The translations under genes and the position numbers were made by a program. The notes under the pieces are model-generated. The model ran no database searches. It was not told the DNA's origin and saw only the letters and a program-made list of their open reading frames with translations. 64,000 nt of DNA, taken from Hydractinia symbiolongicarpus (lineage: Eukaryota; Cnidaria; Hydrozoa; Anthoathecata; Hydractiniidae). The stretch is from contig NC_079883.1 of assembly GCF_029227915.1 (NCBI RefSeq), positions 8,618,001 to 8,682,000 of the forward strand, read 5' to 3'. Every line of letters begins with the position of its first letter. The stretch's first letter is position 1. Positions 7,583 to 23,621 of this stretch are shown here, piece by piece.

Positions 7583-7908
7583 CTTAAGTCAAAATGAATG
7601 AGCTTAGAAAAGTTGCGCGGCCAAATGTCGGTGGTGACTTAAACGCTAAGGTAAAACCTCGCTTGGCTGTTACGAAACGTGATTGCGATATAAGTCCTCG
7701 GAAGGCGGCGGAATTTTATTTTATTTGCCATTCCGTCAGGGTTATTGGATGATCGGCAATAGATCGAGTTTGTATGCATTTGAAAGCTCTTTTTTCTCGT
7801 ACTATCACCTGAAAATGTCGTAGGAAAATGTCATAGGAAACACTTTCAACAACCGCCACGTTCCTTAATTGTTATAACAAGAAATATATCACAGCAAATG
7901 AAAATGAA

Positions 7909-8028
7909 AAGCCTACGACACCGGGAGTTCCCAGGCGGTCCCCCATCCAAGTACTATCCCGGCCCGACGATGCTTAACTTCCGTGATCAGACGAGAACGG
8001 GTGTGTTCATCGTGGTATGGCCGTAGAC
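7909..8028 (-). rRNA. 5S: 5S rRNA, unit 2
   Basis: Same 120-nt sequence as unit 1, followed by the TTTT stop. Confidence 0.97.
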
Positions 8029-8225
8029 ATTAGTAGGTGCAAATACGTGCAATTTATTTTGACGTTGTGATCAAATTTTTTTATTTAATTTCTTTGAGTT
8101 ACTTAGGACAAGGCGTATGCATGGATTATCTATTAGACTTTAAGGTTATAGTTTTGTGAAAAAAACAATGTTTTTTTAAAGATGTGTGGCTATAAAAATA
8201 GCCGTTGTTTTCTGAGTGTAGCGGT

Positions 8226-8606
8226 TTACTTCTTCTGTCCTTTGTCGTTCTTCTTTGGGAGTAAGACAGCTTGAATGTTTGGCAAAACACCACCAGCTGC
8301 AATGGTTACACCGCTCAAAAGTTTGTTTAATTCTTCATCATTACGAACAGCCAATTGTAAATGTCTTGGAATAATCCTAGCTTTTTTGTTGTCTCTTGCT
8401 GCGTTACCAGCCAACTCCAATATCTCAGCAGATAAATATTCCAAGACGGCTGCTAAGTAAACTGGTGCTCCAGATCCAATTCGGTTAGCATAGTGCCCTC
8501 TACGAAGGAATCTATGCACTCTACCGACTGGAAATTGAAGTCCAGCTCTTGAGGATCTTGTCTTGGCTTTAGCCTTAGCTTTTCCACCTTTTCCACGTCC
8601 AGACAT
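8226..8606 (-). CDS. H2A: Histone H2A (intact reference copy)
   Basis: Core histone pairing with H2B. 126 residues: [21 protein letters not shown] tail, then the fold with the acidic-patch residues in the [12 protein letters not shown] and [10 protein letters not shown] segments. The docking region is [10 protein letters not shown] with the ubiquitinated lysines. The tail ends NDKGQKK; there is no SQ(E/D) motif, so it is canonical H2A, not H2A.X, and not H2A.Z. The start is the ATG before SGRG. It is divergent from H2B. The 3' stem-loop is at 8188-8203. Confidence 0.98.
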   Translation of the reverse strand: MSGRGKGGKAKAKAKTRSSRAGLQFPVGRVHRFLRRGHYANRIGSGAPVYLAAVLEYLSAEILELAGNAARDNKKARIIPRHLQLAVRNDEELNKLLSGVTIAAGGVLPNIQAVLLPKKNDKGQKK

Positions 8607-8890
8607 AACTGCGATTTGATTTGTAAGTTAATACAAAAACGTACGAATATTTAACGTAAGTGTTAACGAAATAAACTTTACTCGTTTTTTCATCATAAAA
8701 ATAGGATCGAAATCATGTTTTTTTAACCAATCATAATTAAGTATTAAACAAAAGATTTTTTTTTTAACCAATTAAATTGCGTATCGGCGTTTTCGGATCG
8801 AATTCGATCCGATTTTTTTACTTATAAACAAAAAGTTTTGACTTGCAGTTTAATGCTTATTTACAAGTTAAGTAGCAAAAATTTTTAACC

Positions 8891-9295
8891 ATGTCTGACG
8901 CAGCAGCTAAAGGAGGAAAACAGGCACCTAAAGTAGCCAAGAAAGGTGAAAAAAGAGCCGGCAAAAAAGGAGGAAAGATTGGTGGAACTGGTGAAAAGAA
9001 ACGCAAGAGAAAGAGAAAGGAAAGTTATGCTATTTACATCTACAATGTTTTGAAACAAGTTCACCCAGATGTCGGAGTTTCAAGCAAAGCTATGAGCATC
9101 ATGAACTCATTTGTCAACGACATCTTTGAGCGCATTGCTTCCGAAGCTTCGCGTTTGGCTCTTCAAAACAAAAAGTCGACCATCTCTTCTCGTGAAATTC
9201 AAACCGCAGTACGTCTTCTCTTGCCTGGAGAACTTGCAAAACACGCAGTCAGTGAAGGAACAAAAGCCGTCACAAAATACACAAGCAGCAAGTAA
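8891..9295 (+). CDS. H2B: Histone H2B, unit 2
   Basis: Encodes the same 134-residue protein as the copy at 3039-3443. Stem-loop at 9319-9334. Confidence 0.98.
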   Translation: MSDAAAKGGKQAPKVAKKGEKRAGKKGGKIGGTGEKKRKRKRKESYAIYIYNVLKQVHPDVGVSSKAMSIMNSFVNDIFERIASEASRLALQNKKSTISSREIQTAVRLLLPGELAKHAVSEGTKAVTKYTSSK

Positions 9296-9755
9296 ACCAA
9301 CGTCTACCAAACACAAACGGTCTTTTTTAAGACCACACATCTTTAAAAAAACATTTACTTGGCGTCACTACAAGTTAACCGAAGTTAATAAAACTTCTAA
9401 ATAATGTGCTTAAGAACACTAGCCTACATTTAAAATACTTCCCCATGTGTGTGTGGATTAGCTTCACTTTTCATACGTATTATTAGCTGTACTTGCAGAA
9501 AAGACAAGTACATTGATCCATGTTATTGCTTACATTTAACTTAACCCAGCTTTTCACGGAAACACTCCCAGGCAAATTAACCCTACAAAGTATTTCTAAA
9601 TTTTTTTTGTGTCATATATGACATAGTATCGTATAGCAATAAATGTAACTGTGACAAGACTTTACACATTGTGTAATTTGGAAGCGTGCACAAAGTAATG
9701 TTTTAAAAGATTTGTGGCTATAAAAATAGCCGTTTTTGTTGAGCAATGACAACGC

Positions 9756-10112
<357 letters not shown>

Positions 10113-10590
10113 TTAACAGAATTCAGACAGCTTTAAAAAGAGGCCATAAAATTACCTACTGCTCGTGGAAACACCCTAATTAACCAATAGAGTTGCGTCA
10201 TTACAAAATGTTCCGAACATTTTGTACATTTTTTTAAGTAAAACTGTAGTTTTTTTAAAAATTCGTGGTCTTAATGTTTCAGTAAGGCAATAAATTTGGC
10301 ATCGTTGGAATTCGCCAAACCTTCTGCTACTTACTAAAAAAAAAAAAAGTCAAAAGCTTTTGTGTATCAGAAGATACAGCCGTTTTCCCGTAGCCAAAAA
10401 ACACAGATTTTATAAAAATGTTAAAGTAATGAGCGTAATGTCATTATGCAGCCAATCAGAAATTACTTTCTTAGCACCAATCAAATGGTTTGTTTTGAAC
10501 CTTAGCTGTCAATCAATATGAGAAATAAAACTTTGGCGCGATAGTGCATTTTAGACCGTCTTGTGTATCCGTACTACATCGACTTCTTAA

Positions 10591-11004
<414 letters not shown>

Positions 11005-11365
11005 GCATCTTACCAAACAAAAAACGGCTATTTTTATAGCCACACATCCATAAAAAATATTACGGCTAGCTTTTTATATCAAACTTTGTCCTGCTTTCTG
11101 TTTAAATTTTATGCTACATAAAAATTTTATGCTACATAAAGTTTGACAATGTTAAAAATATGAAGGGCAAGAAAAGTAAAAGCAAGAAAATAAGAAATTT
11201 AAAAACGAAAATACTTAAACTTAGGGAATCTAATCTTAAATTTACTCTTTTTTAACTGTTTAAGTGACTTAAACAAGTTTAACTTTGTACCAAGATAATG
11301 TTTTTTTGTAAATGTGTGGCTATAAAAATAGCCGTTTGTTAATGTAATAGCCAGATACACACAAA

Positions 11366-11917
11366 TTATTTTTTTGCGGTCTTCTTTGCTGCCTTTTTGG
11401 GAGTCTTTTTGACCTTCTTTGCTGCAGGTTTTTTAGCAACAGGCTTCTTTGTGGGTTTCTTAGCTGCTGGTTTCTTAGCCGAGGCTTTCTTTGTGGCAGG
11501 CTTCTTTGCTGCTTTCTTTGGCGTGCTCTTCTTTGCTGGCTTCTTTTTTGGTGTACTTTTCTTTGCAGTAGGCTTCTTTGCCGTTGGCTTTTTTGCTGCG
11601 GCCTTTTTCTTAGGTTTTTCTTTTTTTACCTGACCTAGCTTGAATGATCCAGAAGCACCAGTGCCTTTAGTTTGAATCAAATCGCCTGATGTTACTCCTC
11701 GTTTAAGAGCCATTTTCAGATGATGATCTGAGTTTTCAGCAACTTTGTAATTTGCATGAATATATTTTGTAATAGCTTGGCGAGATGAACCACCGCGTTC
11801 CTTTAGGGTAGCGATAGCAGCCTTGATCATGTCCACATATTTAGGGTGATCAGCTGTCTTCTTTGCAGCAGGTTTCTTCTTGGGTGCGATTTTCTTTGGA
11901 GAAGCTGCTTCACTCAT
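11366..11917 (-). CDS. H1: Linker histone H1, unit 2
   Basis: Encodes the same 183-residue H1 as 5514-6065. Stem-loop at 11318-11333. Confidence 0.97.
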   Translation of the reverse strand: MSEAASPKKIAPKKKPAAKKTADHPKYVDMIKAAIATLKERGGSSRQAITKYIHANYKVAENSDHHLKMALKRGVTSGDLIQTKGTGASGSFKLGQVKKEKPKKKAAAKKPTAKKPTAKKSTPKKKPAKKSTPKKAAKKPATKKASAKKPAAKKPTKKPVAKKPAAKKVKKTPKKAAKKTAKK

Positions 11918-12496
11918 TTTTAATGTTTTCTTACAACAATCCAACGATAAACGATGCTTGTTATCACAGTAGAAGTATACTAAACATTACCGTGTAAATG
12001 AGATATAATTTAAGACGGTGCGAAGTATGCGGACGTAAAAGTACCACTCCCGGGAATTGATTTGGCGCGAAAACAGAAATGTGTGTTTCTGTACATCGTA
12101 TAATGTCCGTTTTGGGTGCCGCGACTATGCGAAAGCATGTTAATTTTTATTTGTAGTACGACGCAATAGTCTGCAAGAGAAGCTGCTGGAGTTTGAGGTC
12201 TTCAGCATTACATCTAGTCTGTTAATTTGGGCTTCTTCCGCGCTCGTGTTAGGATTTTCATAAAGCGTTCTTTGGTTTGCGTTGCGTATGTCGGCCTACA
12301 TCATCGACACGGCCTGTTTCCGGCTATTAGGAGCAATTCATATATTGGGCACTGCGTTTCGACTTTTTTATTAGACCACAGTAAAAAAATTCACTCACAG
12401 AAGTCCCTTTCTTTCATGGCTACAAACACGAAGAATTCTGTCGTAAGTAAAACGAATGCGCAAGCCAAAATGACGATGGGGCGAAGTCATAAGCAT

Positions 12497-12569
12497 GGCC
12501 CTGTGGCCCAATGGATAAGGCATCTGACTACGAATCAGGGGATTCCAGGTTCGACTCCTGGCAGGGTCG
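12497..12569 (+). tRNA. tRNA-Arg(ACG): tRNA-Arg(ACG), unit 3
   Basis: Same sequence as 790-862. Confidence 0.97.
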
Positions 12570-12891
12570 CACTGTCGCATTTCGGCTGCATGGTCTACTG
12601 TGTAACGCGCGCGCACGTTCTGGCGTAATGCGTTGATAAACGGAATGTACGCAGACATATTGGAAAGTAATATCACGCACTTAGTATCGTCGCCTTTGTT
12701 AGCATTCATGTAAGTTACCATCCACTCGCTACAGTCGCTCTCCATCCTACGGCTAAATCAACAGCCGTGATTTTTACTATGTCGCCGTCCATCCGTACGC
12801 GGTGACAGTTGTAAGCTTTACAGTAACGTGACATGCTCCACAAGCAGTTACGGTGTGTGGACGATGCCTATCATGGCAACGCTTGTTCTTT

Positions 12892-13079
12892 ATCGCTTCT
12901 CGGCCTAATGGCTAAGATCAAGTGTAGTATCTGTTCTTATCAGTTTAATATCTGGTAGGCCATTCTCTGAATGGTCAGTATATTAATCTGATTTTTGGCC
13001 TTGGGTCATGGAGGTGGATTCATTCACGCCGTGACCACGGGTTGCCTTGGTGTTGCACTATTACCGATGGCGGCCCACA
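12892..13079 (+). ncRNA. U2: U2 snRNA, unit 3
   Basis: Same sequence as 1185-1372. Confidence 0.97.
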
Positions 13080-13268
13080 TAAGCAATAAAAGAATAATAG
13101 CAGTCCTCTTTCCGACGGCACTCTGCATAGTCTACGGCGGGAACAAAACGCGTACACTGGGGGAGAATACAGCCTATGCCCCGCGACACGGCAGTTTATA
13201 ACACACTCAAGCCACAAGCATTAACAAACTTTGAAGGGTACCCTCATGCTACGGTGCAGTTCCAACTC

Positions 13269-13434
13269 ATACTTACCTGACGGGGAAGTAAAGACTGATC
13301 AATGAGGGTTTTCTTCCAGAGTGAGGCTCTTGCATTGCACTACGCTTGGGCTGACCTCTGCGATTACTGCAAACGTCAGTAACTCGACCGTACAATTTCT
13401 GGTAGTGGGGGCCTGCGTCCGCGCTCGCCCCCTC
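13269..13434 (+). ncRNA. U1: U1 snRNA, unit 3
   Basis: Same standard form as 7417-7582. Confidence 0.97.
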
Positions 13435-13760
13435 CTTAAGTCAAAATGAATGAGCTTAGAAAAGTTGCGCGGCCAAATGTCGGTGGTGACTTAAACGCTA
13501 AGGTAAAACCTCGCTTGGCTGTTACGAAACGTGATTGCGATATAAGTCCTCGGAAGGCGGCGGAATTTTATTTTATTTGCCATTCCGTCAGGGTTATTGG
13601 ATGATCGGCAATAGATCGAGTTTGTATGCATTTGAAAGCTCTTTTTTCTCGTACTATCACCTGAAAATGTCGTAGGAAAATGTCATAGGAAACACTTTCA
13701 ACAACCGCCACGTTCCTTAATTGTTATAACAAGAAATATATCACAGCAAATGAAAATGAA

Positions 13761-13880
13761 AAGCCTACGACACCGGGAGTTCCCAGGCGGTCCCCCATCC
13801 AAGTACTATCCCGGCCCGACGATGCTTAACTTCCGTGATCAGACGAGAACGGGTGTGTTCATCGTGGTATGGCCGTAGAC
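13761..13880 (-). rRNA. 5S: 5S rRNA, unit 3
   Basis: Same sequence as 2055-2174. Confidence 0.97.
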
Positions 13881-14077
13881 ATTAGTAGGTGCAAATACGT
13901 GCAATTTATTTTGACGTTGTGATCAAATTTTTTTATTTAATTTCTTTGAGTTACTTAGGACAAGGCGTATGCATGGATTATCTATTAGACTTTAAGGTTA
14001 TAGTTTTGTGAAAAAAACAATGTTTTTTTAAAGATGTGTGGCTATAAAAATAGCCGTTGTTTTCTGAGTGTAGCGGT

Positions 14078-14458
14078 TTACTTCTTCTGTCCTTTGTCGT
14101 TCTTCTTTGGGAGTAAGACAGCTTGAATGTTTGGCAAAACACCACCAGCTGCAATGGTTACACCGCTCAAAAGTTTGTTTAATTCTTCATCATTACGAAC
14201 AGCCAATTGTAAATGTCTTGGAATAATCCTAGCTTTTTTGTTGTCTCTTGCTGCGTTACCAGCCAACTCCAATATCTCAGCAGATAAATATTCCAAGACG
14301 GCTGCTAAGTAAACTGGTGCTCCAGATCCAATTCGGTTAGCATAGTGCCCTCTACGAAGGAATCTATGCACTCTACCGACTGGAAATTGAAGTCCAGCTC
14401 TTGAGGATCTTGTCTTGGCTTTAGCCTTAGCTTTTCCACCTTTTCCACGTCCAGACAT
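14078..14458 (-). CDS. H2A: Histone H2A, unit 3
   Basis: Same 126-residue protein as 8226-8606. Stem-loop at 14040-14055. Confidence 0.98.
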   Translation of the reverse strand: MSGRGKGGKAKAKAKTRSSRAGLQFPVGRVHRFLRRGHYANRIGSGAPVYLAAVLEYLSAEILELAGNAARDNKKARIIPRHLQLAVRNDEELNKLLSGVTIAAGGVLPNIQAVLLPKKNDKGQKK

Positions 14459-14742
14459 AACTGCGATTTGATTTGTAAGTTAATACAAAAACGTACGAAT
14501 ATTTAACGTAAGTGTTAACGAAATAAACTTTACTCGTTTTTTCATCATAAAAATAGGATCGAAATCATGTTTTTTTAACCAATCATAATTAAGTATTAAA
14601 CAAAAGATTTTTTTTTTAACCAATTAAATTGCGTATCGGCGTTTTCGGATCGAATTCGATCCGATTTTTTTACTTATAAACAAAAAGTTTTGACTTGCAG
14701 TTTAATGCTTATTTACAAGTTAAGTAGCAAAAATTTTTAACC

Positions 14743-15147
14743 ATGTCTGACGCAGCAGCTAAAGGAGGAAAACAGGCACCTAAAGTAGCCAAGAAAGGTG
14801 AAAAAAGAGCCGGCAAAAAAGGAGGAAAGATTGGTGGAACTGGTGAAAAGAAACGCAAGAGAAAGAGAAAGGAAAGTTATGCTATTTACATCTACAATGT
14901 TTTGAAACAAGTTCACCCAGATGTCGGAGTTTCAAGCAAAGCTATGAGCATCATGAACTCATTTGTCAACGACATCTTTGAGCGCATTGCTTCCGAAGCT
15001 TCGCGTTTGGCTCTTCAAAACAAAAAGTCGACCATCTCTTCTCGTGAAATTCAAACCGCAGTACGTCTTCTCTTGCCTGGAGAACTTGCAAAACACGCAG
15101 TCAGTGAAGGAACAAAAGCCGTCACAAAATACACAAGCAGCAAGTAA
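14743..15147 (+). CDS. H2B: Histone H2B, unit 3
   Basis: Same protein as 3039-3443. Stem-loop at 15171-15186. Confidence 0.98.
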   Translation: MSDAAAKGGKQAPKVAKKGEKRAGKKGGKIGGTGEKKRKRKRKESYAIYIYNVLKQVHPDVGVSSKAMSIMNSFVNDIFERIASEASRLALQNKKSTISSREIQTAVRLLLPGELAKHAVSEGTKAVTKYTSSK

Positions 15148-15607
15148 ACCAACGTCTACCAAACACAAACGGTCTTTTTTAAGACCACACATCTTTAAAA
15201 AAACATTTACTTGGCGTCACTACAAGTTAACCGAAGTTAATAAAACTTCTAAATAATGTGCTTAAGAACACTAGCCTACATTTAAAATACTTCCCCATGT
15301 GTGTGTGGATTAGCTTCACTTTTCATACGTATTATTAGCTGTACTTGCAGAAAAGACAAGTACATTGATCCATGTTATTGCTTACATTTAACTTAACCCA
15401 GCTTTTCACGGAAACACTCCCAGGCAAATTAACCCTACAAAGTATTTCTAAATTTTTTTTGTGTCATATATGACATAGTATCGTATAGCAATAAATGTAA
15501 CTGTGACAAGACTTTACACATTGTGTAATTTGGAAGCGTGCACAAAGTAATGTTTTAAAAGATTTGTGGCTATAAAAATAGCCGTTTTTGTTGAGCAATG
15601 ACAACGC

Positions 15608-15964
<357 letters not shown>

Positions 15965-16442
15965 TTAACAGAATTCAGACAGCTTTAAAAAGAGGCCATA
16001 AAATTACCTACTGCTCGTGGAAACACCCTAATTAACCAATAGAGTTGCGTCATTACAAAATGTTCCGAACATTTTGTACATTTTTTTAAGTAAAACTGTA
16101 GTTTTTTTAAAAATTCGTGGTCTTAATGTTTCAGTAAGGCAATAAATTTGGCATCGTTGGAATTCGCCAAACCTTCTGCTACTTACTAAAAAAAAAAAAA
16201 GTCAAAAGCTTTTGTGTATCAGAAGATACAGCCGTTTTCCCGTAGCCAAAAAACACAGATTTTATAAAAATGTTAAAGTAATGAGCGTAATGTCATTATG
16301 CAGCCAATCAGAAATTACTTTCTTAGCACCAATCAAATGGTTTGTTTTGAACCTTAGCTGTCAATCAATATGAGAAATAAAACTTTGGCGCGATAGTGCA
16401 TTTTAGACCGTCTTGTGTATCCGTACTACATCGACTTCTTAA

Positions 16443-16856
<414 letters not shown>

Positions 16857-17217
16857 GCATCTTACCAAACAAAAAACGGCTATTTTTATAGCCACACATC
16901 CATAAAAAATATTACGGCTAGCTTTTTATATCAAACTTTGTCCTGCTTTCTGTTTAAATTTTATGCTACATAAAAATTTTATGCTACATAAAGTTTGACA
17001 ATGTTAAAAATATGAAGGGCAAGAAAAGTAAAAGCAAGAAAATAAGAAATTTAAAAACGAAAATACTTAAACTTAGGGAATCTAATCTTAAATTTACTCT
17101 TTTTTAACTGTTTAAGTGACTTAAACAAGTTTAACTTTGTACCAAGATAATGTTTTTTTGTAAATGTGTGGCTATAAAAATAGCCGTTTGTTAATGTAAT
17201 AGCCAGATACACACAAA

Positions 17218-17769
17218 TTATTTTTTTGCGGTCTTCTTTGCTGCCTTTTTGGGAGTCTTTTTGACCTTCTTTGCTGCAGGTTTTTTAGCAACAGGCTTCT
17301 TTGTGGGTTTCTTAGCTGCTGGTTTCTTAGCCGAGGCTTTCTTTGTGGCAGGCTTCTTTGCTGCTTTCTTTGGCGTGCTCTTCTTTGCTGGCTTCTTTTT
17401 TGGTGTACTTTTCTTTGCAGTAGGCTTCTTTGCCGTTGGCTTTTTTGCTGCGGCCTTTTTCTTAGGTTTTTCTTTTTTTACCTGACCTAGCTTGAATGAT
17501 CCAGAAGCACCAGTGCCTTTAGTTTGAATCAAATCGCCTGATGTTACTCCTCGTTTAAGAGCCATTTTCAGATGATGATCTGAGTTTTCAGCAACTTTGT
17601 AATTTGCATGAATATATTTTGTAATAGCTTGGCGAGATGAACCACCGCGTTCCTTTAGGGTAGCGATAGCAGCCTTGATCATGTCCACATATTTAGGGTG
17701 ATCAGCTGTCTTCTTTGCAGCAGGTTTCTTCTTGGGTGCGATTTTCTTTGGAGAAGCTGCTTCACTCAT
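17218..17769 (-). CDS. H1: Linker histone H1, unit 3
   Basis: Same protein as 5514-6065. Stem-loop at 17170-17185. Confidence 0.97.
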   Translation of the reverse strand: MSEAASPKKIAPKKKPAAKKTADHPKYVDMIKAAIATLKERGGSSRQAITKYIHANYKVAENSDHHLKMALKRGVTSGDLIQTKGTGASGSFKLGQVKKEKPKKKAAAKKPTAKKPTAKKSTPKKKPAKKSTPKKAAKKPATKKASAKKPAAKKPTKKPVAKKPAAKKVKKTPKKAAKKTAKK

Positions 17770-18348
17770 TTTTAATGTTTTCTTACAACAATCCAACGAT
17801 AAACGATGCTTGTTATCACAGTAGAAGTATACTAAACATTACCGTGTAAATGAGATATAATTTAAGACGGTGCGAAGTATGCGGACGTAAAAGTACCACT
17901 CCCGGGAATTGATTTGGCGCGAAAACAGAAATGTGTGTTTCTGTACATCGTATAATGTCCGTTTTGGGTGCCGCGACTATGCTAAAGCATGTTAATTTTT
18001 ATTTGTAGTACGACGCAATAGTCTGCAAGAGAAGCTGCTGGAGTTTGAGGTCTTCAGCATTACATCTAGTCTGTTAATTTGGGCTTCTTCCGCGCTCGTG
18101 TTAGGATTTTCATAAAGCGTTCTTTGGTTTGCGTTGCGTATGTCGGCCTACATCATCGACACGGCCTGTTTCCGGCTATTAGGAGCAATTCATATATTGG
18201 GCACTGCGTTTCGACTTTTTTATTAGACCACAGTAAAAAAATTCACTCACAGAAGTCCCTTTCTTTCATGGCTACAAACACGAAGAATTCTGTCGTAAGT
18301 AAAACGAATGCGCAAGCCAAAATGACGATGGGGCGAAGTCATAAGCAT

Positions 18349-18421
18349 GGCCCTGTGGCCCAATGGATAAGGCATCTGACTACGAATCAGGGGATTCCAG
18401 GTTCGACTCCTGGCAGGGTCG
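18349..18421 (+). tRNA. tRNA-Arg(ACG): tRNA-Arg(ACG), unit 4
   Basis: Same sequence as 790-862. Confidence 0.97.
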
Positions 18422-18743
18422 CACTGTCGCATTTCGGCTGCATGGTCTACTGTGTAACGCGCGCGCACGTTCTGGCGTAATGCGTTGATAAACGGAATGT
18501 ACGCAGACATATTGGAAAGTAATATCACGCACTTAGTATCGTCGCCTTTGTTAGCATTCATGTAAGTTACCATCCACTCGCTACAGTCGCTCTCCATCCT
18601 ACGGCTAAATCAACAGCCGTGATTTTTACTATGTCGCCGTCCATCCGTACGCGGTGACAGTTGTAAGCTTTACAGTAACGTGACATGCTCCACAAGCAGT
18701 TACGGTGTGTGGACGATGCCTATCATGGCAACGCTTGTTCTTT

Positions 18744-18931
18744 ATCGCTTCTCGGCCTAATGGCTAAGATCAAGTGTAGTATCTGTTCTTATCAGTTTAA
18801 TATCTGGTAGGCCATTCTCTGAATGGTCAGTATATTAATCTGATTTTTGGCCTTGGGTCATGGAGGTGGATTCATTCACGCCGTGACCACGGGTTGCCTT
18901 GGTGTTGCACTATTACCGATGGCGGCCCACA
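18744..18931 (+). ncRNA. U2: U2 snRNA, unit 4
   Basis: Same sequence as 1185-1372. Confidence 0.97.
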
Positions 18932-19120
18932 TAAGCAATAAAAGAATAATAGCAGTCCTCTTTCCGACGGCACTCTGCATAGTCTACGGCGGGAACAAAA
19001 CGCGTACACTGGGGGAGAATACAGCCTATGCCCCGCGACACGGCAGTTTATAACACACTCAAGCCACAAGCATTAACAAACTTTGAAGGGTACCCTCATG
19101 CTACGGTGCAGTTCCAACTC

Positions 19121-19286
19121 ATACTTACCTGACGGGGAAGTAAAGACTGATCAATGAGGGTTTTCTTCCAGAGTGAGGCTCTTGCATTGCACTACGCTTG
19201 GGCTGACCTCTGCGATTACTGCAAACGTCAGTAACTCGACCGTACAATTTCTGGTAGTGGGGGCCTGCGTCCGCGCTCGCCCCCTC
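19121..19286 (+). ncRNA. U1: U1 snRNA, unit 4
   Basis: Same standard form as 7417-7582. Confidence 0.97.
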
Positions 19287-19612
19287 CTTAAGTCAAAATG
19301 AATGAGCTTAGAAAAGTTGCGCGGCCAAATGTCGGTGGTGACTTAAACGCTAAGGTAAAACCTCGCTTGGCTGTTACGAAACGTGATTGCGATATAAGTC
19401 CTCGGAAGGCGGCGGAATTTTATTTTATTTGCCATTCCGTCAGGGTTATTGGATGATCGGCAATAGATCGAGTTTGTATGCATTTGAAAGCTCTTTTTTC
19501 TCGTACTATCACCTGAAAATGTCGTAGGAAAATGTCATAGGAAACACTTTCAACAACCGCCACGTTCCTTAATTGTTATAACAAGAAATATATCACAGCA
19601 AATGAAAATGAA

Positions 19613-19732
19613 AAGCCTACGACACCGGGAGTTCCCAGGCGGTCCCCCATCCAAGTACTATCCCGGCCCGACGATGCTTAACTTCCGTGATCAGACGAGA
19701 ACGGGTGTGTTCATCGTGGTATGGCCGTAGAC
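19613..19732 (-). rRNA. 5S: 5S rRNA, unit 4
   Basis: Same sequence as 2055-2174. Confidence 0.97.
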
Positions 19733-19929
19733 ATTAGTAGGTGCAAATACGTGCAATTTATTTTGACGTTGTGATCAAATTTTTTTATTTAATTTCTTTG
19801 AGTTACTTAGGACAAGGCGTATGCATGGATTATCTATTAGACTTTAAGGTTATAGTTTTGTGAAAAAAACAATGTTTTTTTAAAGATGTGTGGCTATAAA
19901 AATAGCCGTTGTTTTCTGAGTGTAGCGGT

Positions 19930-20310
19930 TTACTTCTTCTGTCCTTTGTCGTTCTTCTTTGGGAGTAAGACAGCTTGAATGTTTGGCAAAACACCACCAG
20001 CTGCAATGGTTACACCGCTCAAAAGTTTGTTTAATTCTTCATCATTACGAACAGCCAATTGTAAATGTCTTGGAATAATCCTAGCTTTTTTGTTGTCTCT
20101 TGCTGCGTTACCAGCCAACTCCAATATCTCAGCAGATAAATATTCCAAGACGGCTGCTAAGTAAACTGGTGCTCCAGATCCAATTCGGTTAGCATAGTGC
20201 CCTCTACGAAGGAATCTATGCACTCTACCGACTGGAAATTGAAGTCCAGCTCTTGAGGATCTTGTCTTGGCTTTAGCCTTAGCTTTTCCACCTTTTCCAC
20301 GTCCAGACAT
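19930..20310 (-). CDS. H2A: Histone H2A, unit 4
   Basis: Same protein as 8226-8606. Stem-loop at 19892-19907. Confidence 0.98.
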   Translation of the reverse strand: MSGRGKGGKAKAKAKTRSSRAGLQFPVGRVHRFLRRGHYANRIGSGAPVYLAAVLEYLSAEILELAGNAARDNKKARIIPRHLQLAVRNDEELNKLLSGVTIAAGGVLPNIQAVLLPKKNDKGQKK

Positions 20311-20594
20311 AACTGCGATTTGATTTGTAAGTTAATACAAAAACGTACGAATATTTAACGTAAGTGTTAACGAAATAAACTTTACTCGTTTTTTCATCAT
20401 AAAAATAGGATCGAAATCATGTTTTTTTAACCAATCATAATTAAGTATTAAACAAAAGATTTTTTTTTTAACCAATTAAATTGCGTATCGGCGTTTTCGG
20501 ATCGAATTCGATCCGATTTTTTTACTTATAAACAAAAAGTTTTGACTTGCAGTTTAATGCTTATTTACAAGTTAAGTAGCAAAAATTTTTAACC

Positions 20595-20999
20595 ATGTCT
20601 GACGCAGCAGCTAAAGGAGGAAAACAGGCACCTAAAGTAGCCAAGAAAGGTGAAAAAAGAGCCGGCAAAAAAGGAGGAAAGATTGGTGGAACTGGTGAAA
20701 AGAAACGCAAGAGAAAGAGAAAGGAAAGTTATGCTATTTACATCTACAATGTTTTGAAACAAGTTCACCCAGATGTCGGAGTTTCAAGCAAAGCTATGAG
20801 CATCATGAACTCATTTGTCAACGACATCTTTGAGCGCATTGCTTCCGAAGCTTCGCGTTTGGCTCTTCAAAACAAAAAGTCGACCATCTCTTCTCGTGAA
20901 ATTCAAACCGCAGTACGTCTTCTCTTGCCTGGAGAACTTGCAAAACACGCAGTCAGTGAAGGAACAAAAGCCGTCACAAAATACACAAGCAGCAAGTAA
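20595..20999 (+). CDS. H2B: Histone H2B, unit 4
   Basis: Same protein as 3039-3443. Stem-loop at 21023-21038. Confidence 0.98.
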   Translation: MSDAAAKGGKQAPKVAKKGEKRAGKKGGKIGGTGEKKRKRKRKESYAIYIYNVLKQVHPDVGVSSKAMSIMNSFVNDIFERIASEASRLALQNKKSTISSREIQTAVRLLLPGELAKHAVSEGTKAVTKYTSSK

Positions 21000-21459
21000 A
21001 CCAACGTCTACCAAACACAAACGGTCTTTTTTAAGACCACACATCTTTAAAAAAACATTTACTTGGCGTCACTACAAGTTAACCGAAGTTAATAAAACTT
21101 CTAAATAATGTGCTTAAGAACACTAGCCTACATTTAAAATACTTCCCCATGTGTGTGTGGATTAGCTTCACTTTTCATACGTATTATTAGCTGTACTTGC
21201 AGAAAAGACAAGTACATTGATCCATGTTATTGCTTACATTTAACTTAACCCAGCTTTTCACGGAAACACTCCCAGGCAAATTAACCCTACAAAGTATTTC
21301 TAAATTTTTTTTGTGTCATATATGACATAGTATCGTATAGCAATAAATGTAACTGTGACAAGACTTTACACATTGTGTAATTTGGAAGCGTGCACAAAGT
21401 AATGTTTTAAAAGATTTGTGGCTATAAAAATAGCCGTTTTTGTTGAGCAATGACAACGC

Positions 21460-21816
<357 letters not shown>

Positions 21817-22294
21817 TTAACAGAATTCAGACAGCTTTAAAAAGAGGCCATAAAATTACCTACTGCTCGTGGAAACACCCTAATTAACCAATAGAGTTGC
21901 GTCATTACAAAATGTTCCGAACATTTTGTACATTTTTTTAAGTAAAACTGTAGTTTTTTTAAAAATTCGTGGTCTTAATGTTTCAGTAAGGCAATAAATT
22001 TGGCATCGTTGGAATTCGCCAAACCTTCTGCTACTTACTAAAAAAAAAAAAAGTCAAAAGCTTTTGTGTATCAGAAGATACAGCCGTTTTCCCGTAGCCA
22101 AAAAACACAGATTTTATAAAAATGTTAAAGTAATGAGCGTAATGTCATTATGCAGCCAATCAGAAATTACTTTCTTAGCACCAATCAAATGGTTTGTTTT
22201 GAACCTTAGCTGTCAATCAATATGAGAAATAAAACTTTGGCGCGATAGTGCATTTTAGACCGTCTTGTGTATCCGTACTACATCGACTTCTTAA

Positions 22295-22708
<414 letters not shown>

Positions 22709-23069
22709 GCATCTTACCAAACAAAAAACGGCTATTTTTATAGCCACACATCCATAAAAAATATTACGGCTAGCTTTTTATATCAAACTTTGTCCTGCTT
22801 TCTGTTTAAATTTTATGCTACATAAAAATTTTATGCTACATAAAGTTTGACAATGTTAAAAATATGAAGGGCAAGAAAAGTAAAAGCAAGAAAATAAGAA
22901 ATTTAAAAACGAAAATACTTAAACTTAGGGAATCTAATCTTAAATTTACTCTTTTTTAACTGTTTAAGTGACTTAAACAAGTTTAACTTTGTACCAAGAT
23001 AATGTTTTTTTGTAAATGTGTGGCTATAAAAATAGCCGTTTGTTAATGTAATAGCCAGATACACACAAA

Positions 23070-23621
23070 TTATTTTTTTGCGGTCTTCTTTGCTGCCTTT
23101 TTGGGAGTCTTTTTGACCTTCTTTGCTGCAGGTTTTTTAGCAACAGGCTTCTTTGTGGGTTTCTTAGCTGCTGGTTTCTTAGCCGAGGCTTTCTTTGTGG
23201 CAGGCTTCTTTGCTGCTTTCTTTGGCGTGCTCTTCTTTGCTGGCTTCTTTTTTGGTGTACTTTTCTTTGCAGTAGGCTTCTTTGCCGTTGGCTTTTTTGC
23301 TGCGGCCTTTTTCTTAGGTTTTTCTTTTTTTACCTGACCTAGCTTGAATGATCCAGAAGCACCAGTGCCTTTAGTTTGAATCAAATCGCCTGATGTTACT
23401 CCTCGTTTAAGAGCCATTTTCAGATGATGATCTGAGTTTTCAGCAACTTTGTAATTTGCATGAATATATTTTGTAATAGCTTGGCGAGATGAACCACCGC
23501 GTTCCTTTAGGGTAGCGATAGCAGCCTTGATCATGTCCACATATTTAGGGTGATCAGCTGTCTTCTTTGCAGCAGGTTTCTTCTTGGGTGCGATTTTCTT
23601 TGGAGAAGCTGCTTCACTCAT
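23070..23621 (-). CDS. H1: Linker histone H1, unit 4
   Basis: Same protein as 5514-6065. Stem-loop at 23022-23037. Confidence 0.97.
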   Translation of the reverse strand: MSEAASPKKIAPKKKPAAKKTADHPKYVDMIKAAIATLKERGGSSRQAITKYIHANYKVAENSDHHLKMALKRGVTSGDLIQTKGTGASGSFKLGQVKKEKPKKKAAAKKPTAKKPTAKKSTPKKKPAKKSTPKKAAKKPATKKASAKKPAAKKPTKKPVAKKPAAKKVKKTPKKAAKKTAKK